Source of the DNA: CBDUQI01 sp965369325
GTDB taxonomy: Bacteria; Pseudomonadota; Gammaproteobacteria; Steroidobacterales; JBCBZW01
Assembly (NCBI GenBank): GCA_965369325.1
Contig: CBDUQI010000011.1
Coordinates: forward strand, 1 to 50,705
Length of the DNA: 50,705 nucleotides
Direction of reading: 5' to 3'
The notes under the pieces are model-generated. The model was not told where the DNA came from. It saw only the letters and a program-made list of their open reading frames with translations, and did not search any database. The position numbers were made by a program, and so were the translations under genes. Position 1 is the first letter of the stretch. Each line of letters opens with the position of its first letter. Shown here piece after piece: positions 1-7,074 of this stretch.

Positions 1-395
1 GCGAGGGCGGGAAGTGCGACGCAGAGGAAAGAGGCGGCGACAAGAGGGACAACGTCAAGCGCGGCGAAGGCAAAGGCGCAGGCGACAACGGCAAGGACGG
101 AAAGGGCGGAGAAGACAAAGGCGGCGGCGACAAAGGCGAAGAAGGCAAGTGCGGCGAAGGAAACTGCGGCGGCGACAACGGCGAAGAAGGTAAGTGCGGC
201 GAAGGCAAATGCGGCGGCGACAAAGCTGAAGAGAAGGGTGAAGAGGGCAAATGCGGCGAAGGTAAATGTGGTGGCGACAAGGCAGAGGAAACTGCTGAGA
301 AAGCCACTGACACCTCCTCGCAGAGCGGCGGTTCACTTGGCCTGTTAGGGCTGGCCGGTTTGGCTGGCTTCGCAGCGCGTCGTCGACGCGGTTAA
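1..395 (+). CDS. EGKCG-repeat, Cys-rich secreted protein with GlyGly-CTERM-like tail (5' partial)
   Basis: Open from the window edge (codons in phase from base 3) to a TAA at 393-395, so the start and any signal peptide lie outside. The visible 130 residues are almost only Gly, Lys, Glu, Asp and Cys, with three near-identical units of the form GEEGKCGEGxCGGD at 135-281. The tail is SGGSLGLLGLAGLAGF followed by AARRRRG, which is the Gly-Gly-Ser, hydrophobic stretch and Arg cluster plan of GlyGly-CTERM sorting signals (rhombosortase substrates). The EGKCG repeats resemble HvfA-type RiPP metallophore precursors, whose cysteines are modified by an MNIO (DUF692) enzyme; that is inference because no HvfB/HvfC partner is visible here. 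It could instead be an unmodified metal-binding surface protein. Frame and stop are certain; function is tentative. Confidence 0.75.
   Translation, partial: EGGKCDAEERGGDKRDNVKRGEGKGAGDNGKDGKGGEDKGGGDKGEEGKCGEGNCGGDNGEEGKCGEGKCGGDKAEEKGEEGKCGEGKCGGDKAEETAEKATDTSSQSGGSLGLLGLAGLAGFAARRRRG
135..281 (+). repeat. Three tandem GEEGKCGEGxCGGD-coding units
   Basis: Units begin at 135, 180 and 237. Each encodes fifteen residues with two cysteines in KCGEG-x-CGGD; units 2 and 3 are separated by a short KAEEK-like spacer. Third-position differences between copies (GGC/GGT, AAG/AAA, TGC/TGT) show that the protein repeat is being kept while the DNA drifts. Confidence 0.85.
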
Positions 396-465
396 TCGTT
401 CAGGTGGTTTCAGGCGCGCCTGCATCAGCAGGCGGCGCCATCCCTGAAGCGACTAGCAAGCAGAC

Positions 466-497
466 AAGGCCGATGCGGCAACGCATCGGCCTTTTTT
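466..497 (+). terminator. Rho-independent terminator
   Basis: A perfect 12-bp stem (466-477 with 482-493) closed by a GCAA tetraloop, followed by a T run to 497. It lies 70 bases after the stop of the EGKCG-repeat gene and ends that transcript. Confidence 0.92.
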
Positions 498-593
498 CGT
501 TGACTGTGCCGGCGATTAGAGTGCCGTGTTTCGCTCGCGCGGCGTCTGTGCGAACATGCCCGCCCACATTGCCGAGCAAGAAGGTATCAGGCA

Positions 594-1445
594 TTGAGTG
601 AAGGTTTCTGGCGTGCACATCGCCTCGCAATGGATCACGGAGAGCTCAGCTACGCTGATCCGCAAACCGGTTATGCGGTGTTCACCGAGCTGGGTCTGCT
701 GGCACGTGGAAAGTGCTGTGGCTGTGGTTGCCGGCACTGTCCGTTTGAGCACAGCAATGTACCTACGGGGCAGCGTGCCTCGCGCATCCAGCGTGCTGCC
801 ATGCTACTCGCAGAGGCGCCGGTCGGCCCTGTCGATGTGCTGTTTTGGAGCGGTGGCAAAGACAGTTATCTGGCGCTTCGCGCTTTGCATCGTGAGGCAA
901 CCGGTCGGCCGCTGGTGCTACTGACGACGTTTGATGCTGCCCATCGCCAGGTGGCGCACCAGGAAATTCCCATTAAGCTCATTGTGCGTCAGGCGCAGGC
1001 GCTGGCGTGCCCATTAGTCGGTGTGCCGTTGCATGCGGGGGGCGATTACCTAGAGCAGGTGGGTGAAGGGCTGGATCTGCTCAGCGATATCTCCCGGCTG
1101 GTATTTGGCGATCTGCACCTGGAACACATCCGCCAGTGGCGAGAGGCACAATTGGGCCCGCTGGCCCTGGCCCGTGGTGCCACACTACATTACCCGTTGT
1201 GGCAGGCCGACTACGAGGCGTTGTTGGATGATCTGGAAGCCAGCGGCGTGCCGTGCGATATCTGTGCGGTGCCGGATGCTCGGCAAGCCGGTGTGTCGGT
1301 GGGGCAGCGCTTCAGCCGGGCGCTCACCGAGCAGTTGCCGCCGGGAATCGATCGATTTGGCGAGAGCGGTGAGTTTCACACACTGGCGCGGGTCTGGGAG
1401 GCGCCTTGCGCCCGAACGCGGGAGGCTTTTTCAACACGCCGCTAG
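594..1445 (+). CDS. DUF5522 plus PP-loop ATPase (Dph6/diphthine-ammonia ligase-like)
   Basis: 283 residues in two parts. Residues 8-52 match the small DUF5522 pattern, with GELSYADPQTGY and then a CCGCGCRHCP cysteine cluster. From about 78 onward is an adenine nucleotide alpha-hydrolase fold with the PP-loop SGGKDS at 86-91, a later FGDLHLEHIRQWRE segment and GESGEFHTL near the end, all typical of the ATP_bind_4/Dph6-like family. Such enzymes activate a substrate by adenylation; the bacterial substrate is not known. The TTG start is preferred because AAGG lies about ten bases upstream, whereas the ATG at 630 has no ribosome site. Its stop overlaps that of pspF in a shared CTAG. The Cys cluster may bind a metal or Fe-S centre; that is inference. 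Confidence 0.85.
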   Translation: MSEGFWRAHRLAMDHGELSYADPQTGYAVFTELGLLARGKCCGCGCRHCPFEHSNVPTGQRASRIQRAAMLLAEAPVGPVDVLFWSGGKDSYLALRALHREATGRPLVLLTTFDAAHRQVAHQEIPIKLIVRQAQALACPLVGVPLHAGGDYLEQVGEGLDLLSDISRLVFGDLHLEHIRQWREAQLGPLALARGATLHYPLWQADYEALLDDLEASGVPCDICAVPDARQAGVSVGQRFSRALTEQLPPGIDRFGESGEFHTLARVWEAPCARTREAFSTRR

Positions 1446-2479
1446 CTTCGCCGCCCAAGCTGCTCCTGAAGATCGTATTTTCGTAGCATGCCGCGCAACT
1501 GGTGGTAGCTGAGCCCCAGCAATTCGGCGGCTGCGCGTTGGTTGTGGTTCATCTCGTTCATGGCGGCGCTGATGTGCTCAATCTCCAGTGCTTGTACCGC
1601 ACGCTTTAGGTCAACGGGCAATCGCGGCCCTGCCGCCGCCGCAGGTGCTGTGCCGACAGGCGCATCTTGTGCGGTTACTGTGGCGCTCGCCAGCCGAAAT
1701 GGCGAATCGAACGGGTCGAGCGAAATGCGCGCCAGCGGCTCATCCGGCGCAGGCCATCTATATACTGAGCGCTCCACCGCATTTTTTAGCTCACGCACGT
1801 TGCCCGGCCACTCGTAGGCCAGCAGTTGCTCGAGGGCTGATGGGGCAAAGCCGGCAAACAGGGCCAGCCCCAGTTCGCTCGCGATATTTACCCCAAAGTG
1901 CTCGGCCAGCAGCAATACGTCCTCTGGCCTTGCCCGCAGTGGCGGTACTGTGATTACGTCAAACGCCAACCGGTCCAGCAAGTCGTGGCGAAAGCGCCCC
2001 TGGCGTGCGGCGGCCGGCAGATCTTCGTTAGTGGCCCCCACGATGCGTACATCCACGCTAATGGTGTCGCTGCCGCCAACCCGTTCAAACTCGCCGTATT
2101 CGATCACCCGCAGAATTTTTTCCTGCATTCGGATCGGGATAGTGCCTAACTCATCCAGCAACAAGGTGCCGCCATCGGCCCGCTCGAAGCGGCCGACGTG
2201 CTGACGCATCGCCCCGGTAAAGGCTCCGGCCTCATGCCCGAACAGCTCGGATTCGAGCAGCGATTCGGTGAGTGCTGCGCAGTTCAACTTGACCAGCGGT
2301 TGCTCCCAGCGCCCGGATAGAAAATGCAGGCGTTGTGCGACCAGCTCTTTACCGGTGCCGCGCTCGCCGATGATAAGCACCGGCTTGTTCAGTGGAGCTG
2401 CCCGGGAGACCTGTTCCAGCATGCTGAGGAAGGCAGGGGACTCACCAATCACTGAAGTATTGATATTCTGACCATGCAT
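1442..2479 (-). CDS. pspF: Phage shock protein operon activator PspF
   Basis: 345-residue sigma-54 enhancer-binding protein with no N-terminal receiver, the hallmark of PspF. The AAA+ core has Walker A GERGTGKE (38-45), the sigma-54 contact loop GAFTGA (85-90) and Walker B GGTLLLDE (103-110). The C-terminus carries a Fis-type helix-turn-helix with NQRAAAELLGLSYHQLR. In known systems PspA inhibits PspF until membrane stress releases it, and PspF then remodels sigma-54 RNA polymerase at the pspA promoter. It is divergent from pspA, and two palindromes directly upstream of its ATG would let it both activate pspA and repress itself, as in Escherichia coli. Length is close to the family norm (about 325-345). 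Confidence 0.95.
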   Translation of the reverse strand: MHGQNINTSVIGESPAFLSMLEQVSRAAPLNKPVLIIGERGTGKELVAQRLHFLSGRWEQPLVKLNCAALTESLLESELFGHEAGAFTGAMRQHVGRFERADGGTLLLDELGTIPIRMQEKILRVIEYGEFERVGGSDTISVDVRIVGATNEDLPAAARQGRFRHDLLDRLAFDVITVPPLRARPEDVLLLAEHFGVNIASELGLALFAGFAPSALEQLLAYEWPGNVRELKNAVERSVYRWPAPDEPLARISLDPFDSPFRLASATVTAQDAPVGTAPAAAAGPRLPVDLKRAVQALEIEHISAAMNEMNHNQRAAAELLGLSYHQLRGMLRKYDLQEQLGRRS

Positions 2480-2494
2480 TGGTGAATTTTACCG
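2480..2494. promoter_or_regulatory. Probable PspF upstream activating site II
   Basis: TGGTGAATTTTACCG is an imperfect palindrome of the same form as the perfect one at 2521-2535. It directly abuts the pspF start codon, so PspF binding here should also limit pspF expression. Confidence 0.55.
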
Positions 2495-2520
2495 AAATAT
2501 AGGTTAAATATGCCAATGAA

Positions 2521-2535
2521 TGGTTAATTTAACCA
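2521..2535. promoter_or_regulatory. Probable PspF upstream activating site I
   Basis: TGGTTAATTTAACCA is a perfect 7-1-7 palindrome about 80 bases upstream of the pspA -24/-12 promoter, a usual distance for an enhancer-binding protein site. A weaker copy lies at 2480-2494. Assignment to PspF rests on position and the two-site layout. Confidence 0.7.
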
Positions 2536-2614
2536 ATTTAGTTGAAAAATCAAATGATCGCTAAGTCTCTCTATCTGATTGTATTTAATAGTTTATTTTG
2601 CATTATTTACAATC

Positions 2615-2630
2615 TGGCACGATCCTCGCT
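2615..2630 (+). promoter_or_regulatory. Sigma-54 (-24/-12) promoter of the psp operon
   Basis: TGGCACG-ATCC-TCGCT fits the consensus TGGCACG-N4-TTGCW with one mismatch in the -12 box. Transcription should start near 2641, about 30 bases before the pspA ATG. The PspF-type palindromes upstream and the divergent pspF gene support it. Confidence 0.88.
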
Positions 2631-2671
2631 TATAGATTCCCGAGACCCGCAAATTGATGAGGATTCCAAGA

Positions 2672-3355
2672 ATGGGCATTTTTTCGAGATTCACCGACAT
2701 CGTGAACTCCAACATCAACACCATCCTGGATAAGGCAGAGGACCCGGAGAAGCTGGTTCGCCTGATGATTCAGGAGATGGAGGACACGCTGGTGGAAGTA
2801 CGTTCCGCCGCCGCCCGCGCGATAGCCAACAAGAAAGAGCTGACGCGCAAACTGTCTGCCCTCGATCGTGAGATTGACGAGTGGCACAACAAGGCGGAGC
2901 TGGCGATTGCCAAAGGCCGTGACGATCTGGCCAAGGCCGCGCTGGCGGAGAAGTCCCGCATCACTGCCACCCGCGAAGCGTTGGCTGAGCAGTACAAGCA
3001 TATAGAGGACTCGCTCAACCAGCTTAACGATGACATTTCGCGTCTGGAAGCCAAGCTGGCTGATGCCAAAGCGCGTAAGAAAGCGCTGGTGATGCGCCAT
3101 CAGACGGCCTCTCGTCGGCTGGATGTACGCAAGCAGATCTACGACAACAAAATTGACGATGCGCTGGTTCGCTTTGAGCAGTTCGAACGCAAGATGGAGC
3201 ACATGGAAGGGCGCGTGGAGTCCTACGACATGGGGCTGAAGAAAGACCTGGGCAAAGAGATCGACAGCCTGGCCGCTGATGAAACGGTTGAGAAAGAGCT
3301 GACAGAGCTGAAGAAGCGTCTGTCCAAAGGCTCCTCAAACACCGCCAACAGCTAA
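2672..3355 (+). CDS. pspA: Phage shock protein A
   Basis: 227-residue PspA/IM30 (ESCRT-III-like) protein, nearly all alpha-helical coiled coil, starting MGIFSRFTDIVNSNINTILD, the amphipathic membrane-binding helix typical of the family. PspA inhibits PspF at rest and coats damaged inner membrane under stress. The ATG at 2672 is chosen over the TTG 2654 and ATG 2657 because it has a GAGGA ribosome site at the right distance and matches the family N-terminus. It is the first gene of the sigma-54-driven operon; pspB follows after 21 bases. Confidence 0.95.
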   Translation: MGIFSRFTDIVNSNINTILDKAEDPEKLVRLMIQEMEDTLVEVRSAAARAIANKKELTRKLSALDREIDEWHNKAELAIAKGRDDLAKAALAEKSRITATREALAEQYKHIEDSLNQLNDDISRLEAKLADAKARKKALVMRHQTASRRLDVRKQIYDNKIDDALVRFEQFERKMEHMEGRVESYDMGLKKDLGKEIDSLAADETVEKELTELKKRLSKGSSNTANS

Positions 3356-3376
3356 TCTGCGACTTAGGAGGACACG

Positions 3377-3595
3377 ATGGGAGAAGTATTAGGCATTCTG
3401 ATCACCGTCGTCGTCCTGCCGCTGGCATTGATTTTGCACTACGTCACCAAGTGGCGCGAATCGAAGGGCTTGTCGCGGGAAGACGAAAAGATGCTTGAGG
3501 ATCTGTGGCAGAACGCACAACGGATGGAGAGTCGGATCAACACGCTTGAAACGATTCTGGATGATGAAGTACCAGACTGGAGGAAACGAGTATGA
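3377..3595 (+). CDS. pspB: Phage shock protein B
   Basis: 72-residue inner-membrane protein. One N-terminal transmembrane helix (about 4-24, EVLGILITVVVLPLALILHY) is followed by a short charged leucine-zipper-like region ending in PDWRKRV, as in PspB. PspB and PspC together sense envelope damage and draw PspA away from PspF. An AGGAGG ribosome site precedes the ATG. Its stop overlaps the pspC ATG by four bases, implying coupled translation. Confidence 0.92.
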   Translation: MGEVLGILITVVVLPLALILHYVTKWRESKGLSREDEKMLEDLWQNAQRMESRINTLETILDDEVPDWRKRV

Positions 3596-3858
3596 GCGGC
3601 AGGCGGCTTTACAGAAATAAGGAAAACGCCTTGTTTTTAGGTGTCTGCGCCGGGCTGGCAGATTTTTTGGACGTGCGCGTCTGGGCAGTGCGGTTAATTA
3701 CCGTCGTCTTGGGCCTGATCTTCAGCTTCTGGCCGCTCGCGCTGGTTTACTTTACCGCTGCCGTGCTGTTACGGGAAACCCCGTTGATGTATCGGGGGCA
3801 GCACCGGGAGGAGCGCCGCTTCTGGCGCGAAGGCAATCGCGAGGAGGGCTGGCGGTGA
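3592..3858 (+). CDS. pspC: Phage shock protein C
   Basis: 88-residue PspC-domain protein. It begins RRLYRNKENALFLGVCAGLADFLD, the PspC signature, followed by a hydrophobic hairpin (about 35-64) and a basic/acidic tail rich in Arg and Glu. Its partner in known systems is PspB. It overlaps both neighbours by four bases, so pspB, pspC and the second pspC form one translationally coupled string. At 88 residues it is shorter than Escherichia coli PspC (119), lacking most of the C-terminal part. Confidence 0.92.
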   Translation: MSGRRLYRNKENALFLGVCAGLADFLDVRVWAVRLITVVLGLIFSFWPLALVYFTAAVLLRETPLMYRGQHREERRFWREGNREEGWR

Positions 3859-4310
3859 GCCGCCGGTATGAAAACGATCGCGAGCACACAGCGCGCGAGG
3901 GTGCGCGGGAACCGGGGTCTTATCGTAACGCGCCGAATCCCACCCGCCTGTACCGTGATCGGCAGAACGCAAAACTGGCGGGCGTTTGCGCCGGGGTTGG
4001 GGAGTACTTTGATTTGTCGGTGTGCGGTGTGCGTTGGGTAACAGCTATCGCTACGTTGTTCGCCCCGTTCACTATCGTTATCTACTTTGCGATGGCGATA
4101 TTTTTGCCGACCAAACCACAGGAGTTATACAAGGACGTGCACGATGAGCAGTTCTGGCGCCAGGTGCGCTCGTCCCCAGCGGGGACATTCTCGGAGGTGA
4201 AGCACACTTTCCGCGAAATGGAAGCGAAGTTGCAGCGCCTGGAGCGCTATGTAACTTCATCCAGGTTCAAGCTGGACCAGGAGTTCAGGGACCTGGAGCG
4301 GGATCGCTAA
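3855..4310 (+). CDS. Second PspC-domain protein with C-terminal coiled coil
   Basis: 151 residues. A polar N-terminal extension of about 30 residues precedes a PspC domain (LYRDRQNAKLAGVCAGVGEYFD, then a hydrophobic helix around 68-86). A long charged C-terminal helix, including FREMEAKLQRLERYV, is probably a coiled coil. The GTG start overlaps the stop of pspC by four bases. This copy keeps the cytoplasmic C-terminal helix that the first PspC lacks, so the two may share what a single PspC does in Escherichia coli (inference). A tandem PspC duplication is less common than the pspABC core. Confidence 0.9.
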   Translation: MSRRYENDREHTAREGAREPGSYRNAPNPTRLYRDRQNAKLAGVCAGVGEYFDLSVCGVRWVTAIATLFAPFTIVIYFAMAIFLPTKPQELYKDVHDEQFWRQVRSSPAGTFSEVKHTFREMEAKLQRLERYVTSSRFKLDQEFRDLERDR

Positions 4311-4343
4311 CTAGCCAAGTGACATCAGGTAGGAGGGAAGAGT

Positions 4344-4415
4344 ATGTTGTTCGCATCCGTGCTGGCGGCATTAATGGTCGGAGCGACCATCTATAATCTG
4401 GTCAAGTACAGCTAG
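4344..4415 (+). CDS. 23-residue membrane microprotein in the psp operon
   Basis: ATG at 4344 to TAG at 4415 encodes a short protein beginning MLFASVLAALMVG and ending YNLVKYS: one hydrophobic helix with a positively charged C-terminal end. A strong AGGAGGG ribosome site (4331-4337) sits seven bases upstream, better than that of most genes nearby, and it lies between two psp genes on the same strand. It is too short for routine gene calling. Possible roles are as a PspB/PspC partner or a PspD/PspG-like membrane peptide; no homology can be claimed from sequence alone. Confidence 0.65.
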   Translation: MLFASVLAALMVGATIYNLVKYS

Positions 4416-4451
4416 CGCTGGATGACCAACTGAATTGGGGAGCAATAGGTA

Positions 4452-4691
4452 GTGGATGACTGGGCAGCAATGGTTGTGGCGATCGTGATGATCGCAGGCA
4501 TCACCAGCGTGATGAGGGAGCGAGCTAAGTACAAGCATAAAGAGCGCATGGGCAACACGCCGTCAGAGGTATCACCCGATGTGATGGCGCGCTTGCACGA
4601 TATGGAAGAGCGAGTGAAAGTGCTGGAGGCTATTGTCACCGATCGCAACTACGACCTTAAGAGCCAAATCGACGATCTTGATCGGCGCTGA
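4452..4691 (+). CDS. Second PspB-like membrane protein
   Basis: 79 residues with the PspB plan: an N-terminal transmembrane helix (about 4-20), a charged linker (MRERAKYKHKER) and a C-terminal heptad-rich segment, MEERVKVLEAIVTDRNYDL, closely resembling the RINTLETILDDE segment of the upstream PspB. The GTG start has a GGGGAGC ribosome site. It is the last gene of the psp run, so the operon encodes two PspB-like and two PspC-like proteins, perhaps two separate sensing pairs (inference). Confidence 0.82.
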   Translation: MDDWAAMVVAIVMIAGITSVMRERAKYKHKERMGNTPSEVSPDVMARLHDMEERVKVLEAIVTDRNYDLKSQIDDLDRR

Positions 4692-4877
4692 GTCGGTCGC
4701 CTCCGCCAGGTCTTTACCCGCACGCCTTTAATCTTCCTTCCCGCCAGTCCGCGCTAGCCGGTACCGCCAGCGCCGCTGGCCTAGGCCGTTCAGGGCCTGA
4801 GTAATCTCTCCCCTACCTTTTTGGTTTGCTAGTATCACCACGTTGTCTTTCTCAACCTGCGCGCGTTGTGGTGTCCG

Positions 4878-5930
4878 ATGCAAACTATTTTTCTCAGCTA
4901 TCGCCGTGACGATACACCGGGCTATGTAAGCCGTCTGGAAAGTGATCTGGAGCGTGCCTTTGGGCGGGACCGAGTATTCCGTGATGTGCAGGATATCGCC
5001 GGCGGTACCAAGTGGCGTGAAGAGTTGCGCCAGGGTTTGGCCAGCGCTGGCGCGCTGGTGGTGGTGATCGGACCGCGCTGGGAACAGATCTGGGACTCAC
5101 GCCGGGACGCGCAAAACAGTGGCAACGACTATGTGCTGTATGAGCTGGCTTACGCGCGTGAGCACGAGATACCTATCGTACCGGTAACCTTAGGTGGTGG
5201 GCGCTTGTCGCCGGATATTGATCTGGGTGAGGTGGCCTGGTTGGCCGAGTACCAGATGTACGATATCTGCGACGTGCAGGGACGTTGGGAGACGGATGTA
5301 CAAGGACTGACCGAGGCCTTGATCGACCAGCACGGAATCTTGCCGACCGGCATCGGATCTGTACCCTTACGACCGCCACCGTCGAGCTGGCGCAAGTTTG
5401 TGATCGCAGCGGCGGTCGTGGCAGGCCTGGCGCTGCTGACCCAGTTGCTCGCGCCGCACCTGGGTATGTCGCAATCACCAGAGCCATTACTCGTCGGCGG
5501 GCCCGATCAGCCAACCGAATCCTCGGCCTCTTCCCTGGGCGAGGCTGATCAGCCGCTCGATTCGCCAGCCCCCTCGTTGGGCAAACCTGCATACCAGCCG
5601 CCACCGGTACGGGTGGATACGCCAGCGTCCGCGGCCGGTTGTAAAGTGAACACTTACAACAACGCCGCCATTGCCGATGTTTCCGGCGTATGGCGCTGGC
5701 GCGATACCGGCACCGACTACTCGCTGACCCAGCACGATGACTGCACGCTCACAGTGAGTACCGCCGGAGCCCGTGGCAACGGCGCCTACGTGGCGAACAT
5801 GCCGGGCAAGTTCCGATTTAGCCTAAGCAACGGCGTTCAGGGGGAGTTTTCGGCGCACGAATCCAGGATGTTAGGCGCATTGGTTGTGGAGGGGCGCAAG
5901 CAGCACGGCGAGCTGCGGCGAGTGCCCTAG
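4878..5930 (+). CDS. Membrane-anchored TIR-domain protein
   Basis: 350 residues. Residues 1-150 form a TIR domain: IFLSYRRDD at 4-11, GRDRVFRDVQDIAGG (the BB-loop region), ALVVVIGPRW, and YVLYELAYA with the glutamate (89) that is catalytic in NAD-cleaving TIR proteins. One transmembrane helix lies at 172-194. A Pro/Ser-rich linker leads to a small C-terminal domain (about 255-350) with two cysteines that should sit outside the inner membrane. Bacterial TIR proteins often act in NAD depletion or signalling during phage defence; that role is inferred here. The ATG at 4878 is preferred to the upstream TTG because it starts directly with the TIR strand. It sits just after the psp operon and ends by sharing a CTAG with the convergent MerR-type gene. 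Confidence 0.85.
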   Translation: MQTIFLSYRRDDTPGYVSRLESDLERAFGRDRVFRDVQDIAGGTKWREELRQGLASAGALVVVIGPRWEQIWDSRRDAQNSGNDYVLYELAYAREHEIPIVPVTLGGGRLSPDIDLGEVAWLAEYQMYDICDVQGRWETDVQGLTEALIDQHGILPTGIGSVPLRPPPSSWRKFVIAAAVVAGLALLTQLLAPHLGMSQSPEPLLVGGPDQPTESSASSLGEADQPLDSPAPSLGKPAYQPPPVRVDTPASAAGCKVNTYNNAAIADVSGVWRWRDTGTDYSLTQHDDCTLTVSTAGARGNGAYVANMPGKFRFSLSNGVQGEFSAHESRMLGALVVEGRKQHGELRRVP

Positions 5931-6832
5931 GCGCGAAGCAGGTCCAGGCGGTTGGTCAGATCATCCAGATCGTGCAGCCGTATACACTTTACCAACGCGC
6001 TGTCGTGTTTGCTGAGCGGCTGGTCACCTTCGTCTTTGATCGTCCCGCCCACCCAAAGCTCGCATTGCTCCGGCAATTGCTCGCAGAGTTCTTTCAACTG
6101 CGCGCCAAACTGGCCGTCCAGCCAGCCTGTCATGGTGCCGACGCCCGCCACGGCGGCGCCAGCGCTGTGTGCCACATCAGCAAACTCGCAGGCCGGCAGA
6201 TCACCACCCAGATATCGGCAGGCAAAGCCGCGCGCGGCGGCTAGATAGCATGCCATCAGTGCACCCAATGGGTGGCGCTCGCCAGAAAGTGTGCCCCAGA
6301 TGATAGTGGGCCCACGCGCTGTGTGGCGATAGATATTCATGACCGAAAGCAACGCGTGTTCCACCGCGCTTGAGAGCACCCGCTCCTGCGCGATGCTAGC
6401 CTGATTCACGGCCCAGCGCCGCCCGATCTCGCGTAACGCGGGGCCGAGAATTTTCCGTACCAGCACGTCTGGTTCATAGAGCGATTGTGCGCGCGTGATT
6501 TCCTGTGTACACAGGCGTTGATCAAAATTCATCGCCGCCTCCAGCAGGCCCTCGTAAAACGCGTTGTGTGGCGAGCTGAGCGCATTGCTGTCGGGTTGAT
6601 CGCAAAGCAGGTGCTTGAGTGCAGGCTCATCCAGTTGGGCAAGCCGGCGGATAGGGTGGCCAAGTTCGGTCGCCTGTCGCAACAGCAGCAGGCGCAACAT
6701 GTCCGCCTGGCTATATATGCGCCGGCCGGCATCATCACGCTCCGGAGTCACCGCCTGATATCGCCGCTCCCAGGCGCGCAGCGTTTCCGGTGGTAATCCG
6801 GTGTGCTGAGATGCGGCTTTTACTGAGTACAT
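5927..6832 (-). CDS. MerR-type regulator with cobalamin-binding domain (CarH/LitR-like)
   Basis: 301 residues. The N-terminal MerR winged helix runs from YSVKAASQHTGLPPETLRAWERRY. A helical B12-binding cap (about 90-165) and a C-terminal B12-binding Rossmann domain follow. The lower-ligand histidine motif GERHPLG (His 187) is present, as is GGDLP. The cap signature W-x9-EH of CarH is W140-x9-E150-R151 here, and the residue after the Trp is Ala rather than the His used by CarH for its light-triggered bis-His adduct. It may therefore bind a cobalamin but respond differently to light, or to another signal (inference). The target is unknown; no carotenoid or photolyase genes are nearby. Confidence 0.88.
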   Translation of the reverse strand: MYSVKAASQHTGLPPETLRAWERRYQAVTPERDDAGRRIYSQADMLRLLLLRQATELGHPIRRLAQLDEPALKHLLCDQPDSNALSSPHNAFYEGLLEAAMNFDQRLCTQEITRAQSLYEPDVLVRKILGPALREIGRRWAVNQASIAQERVLSSAVEHALLSVMNIYRHTARGPTIIWGTLSGERHPLGALMACYLAAARGFACRYLGGDLPACEFADVAHSAGAAVAGVGTMTGWLDGQFGAQLKELCEQLPEQCELWVGGTIKDEGDQPLSKHDSALVKCIRLHDLDDLTNRLDLLRA

Positions 6833-7074
6833 CTGACCAAGTTTACCGCATTGCTATGCCTCGCCTGTGCCCGTGACACCAATAAACCCTTTTTGCAGCA
6901 CTAATTTAACCCCATTGACCTGGTTGCAGCGTTTGTATGAGGGCTGATCGTGAAAACGATGTCAGGTCTTGCGCATTCAGCTTCAGTTCAGTGCGCAGGC
7001 GACAAACTAGCCCTGCGATGGCAAGAACAGCTTGCCGTTGCAATCAGGAATAACGTTAGACAGGCGGAATCATT

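Noticed and set aside
55..336. Arg/Leu/Cys-rich minus-strand reading frame
   Set aside because: It is the complement of the Gly/Lys/Cys repeats; it has no ribosome site and low-complexity sequence only.
6915..6941. Possible sigma-70 promoter TTGACC/TATGAG
   Set aside because: The spacer is only 15 bases and the match is weak.
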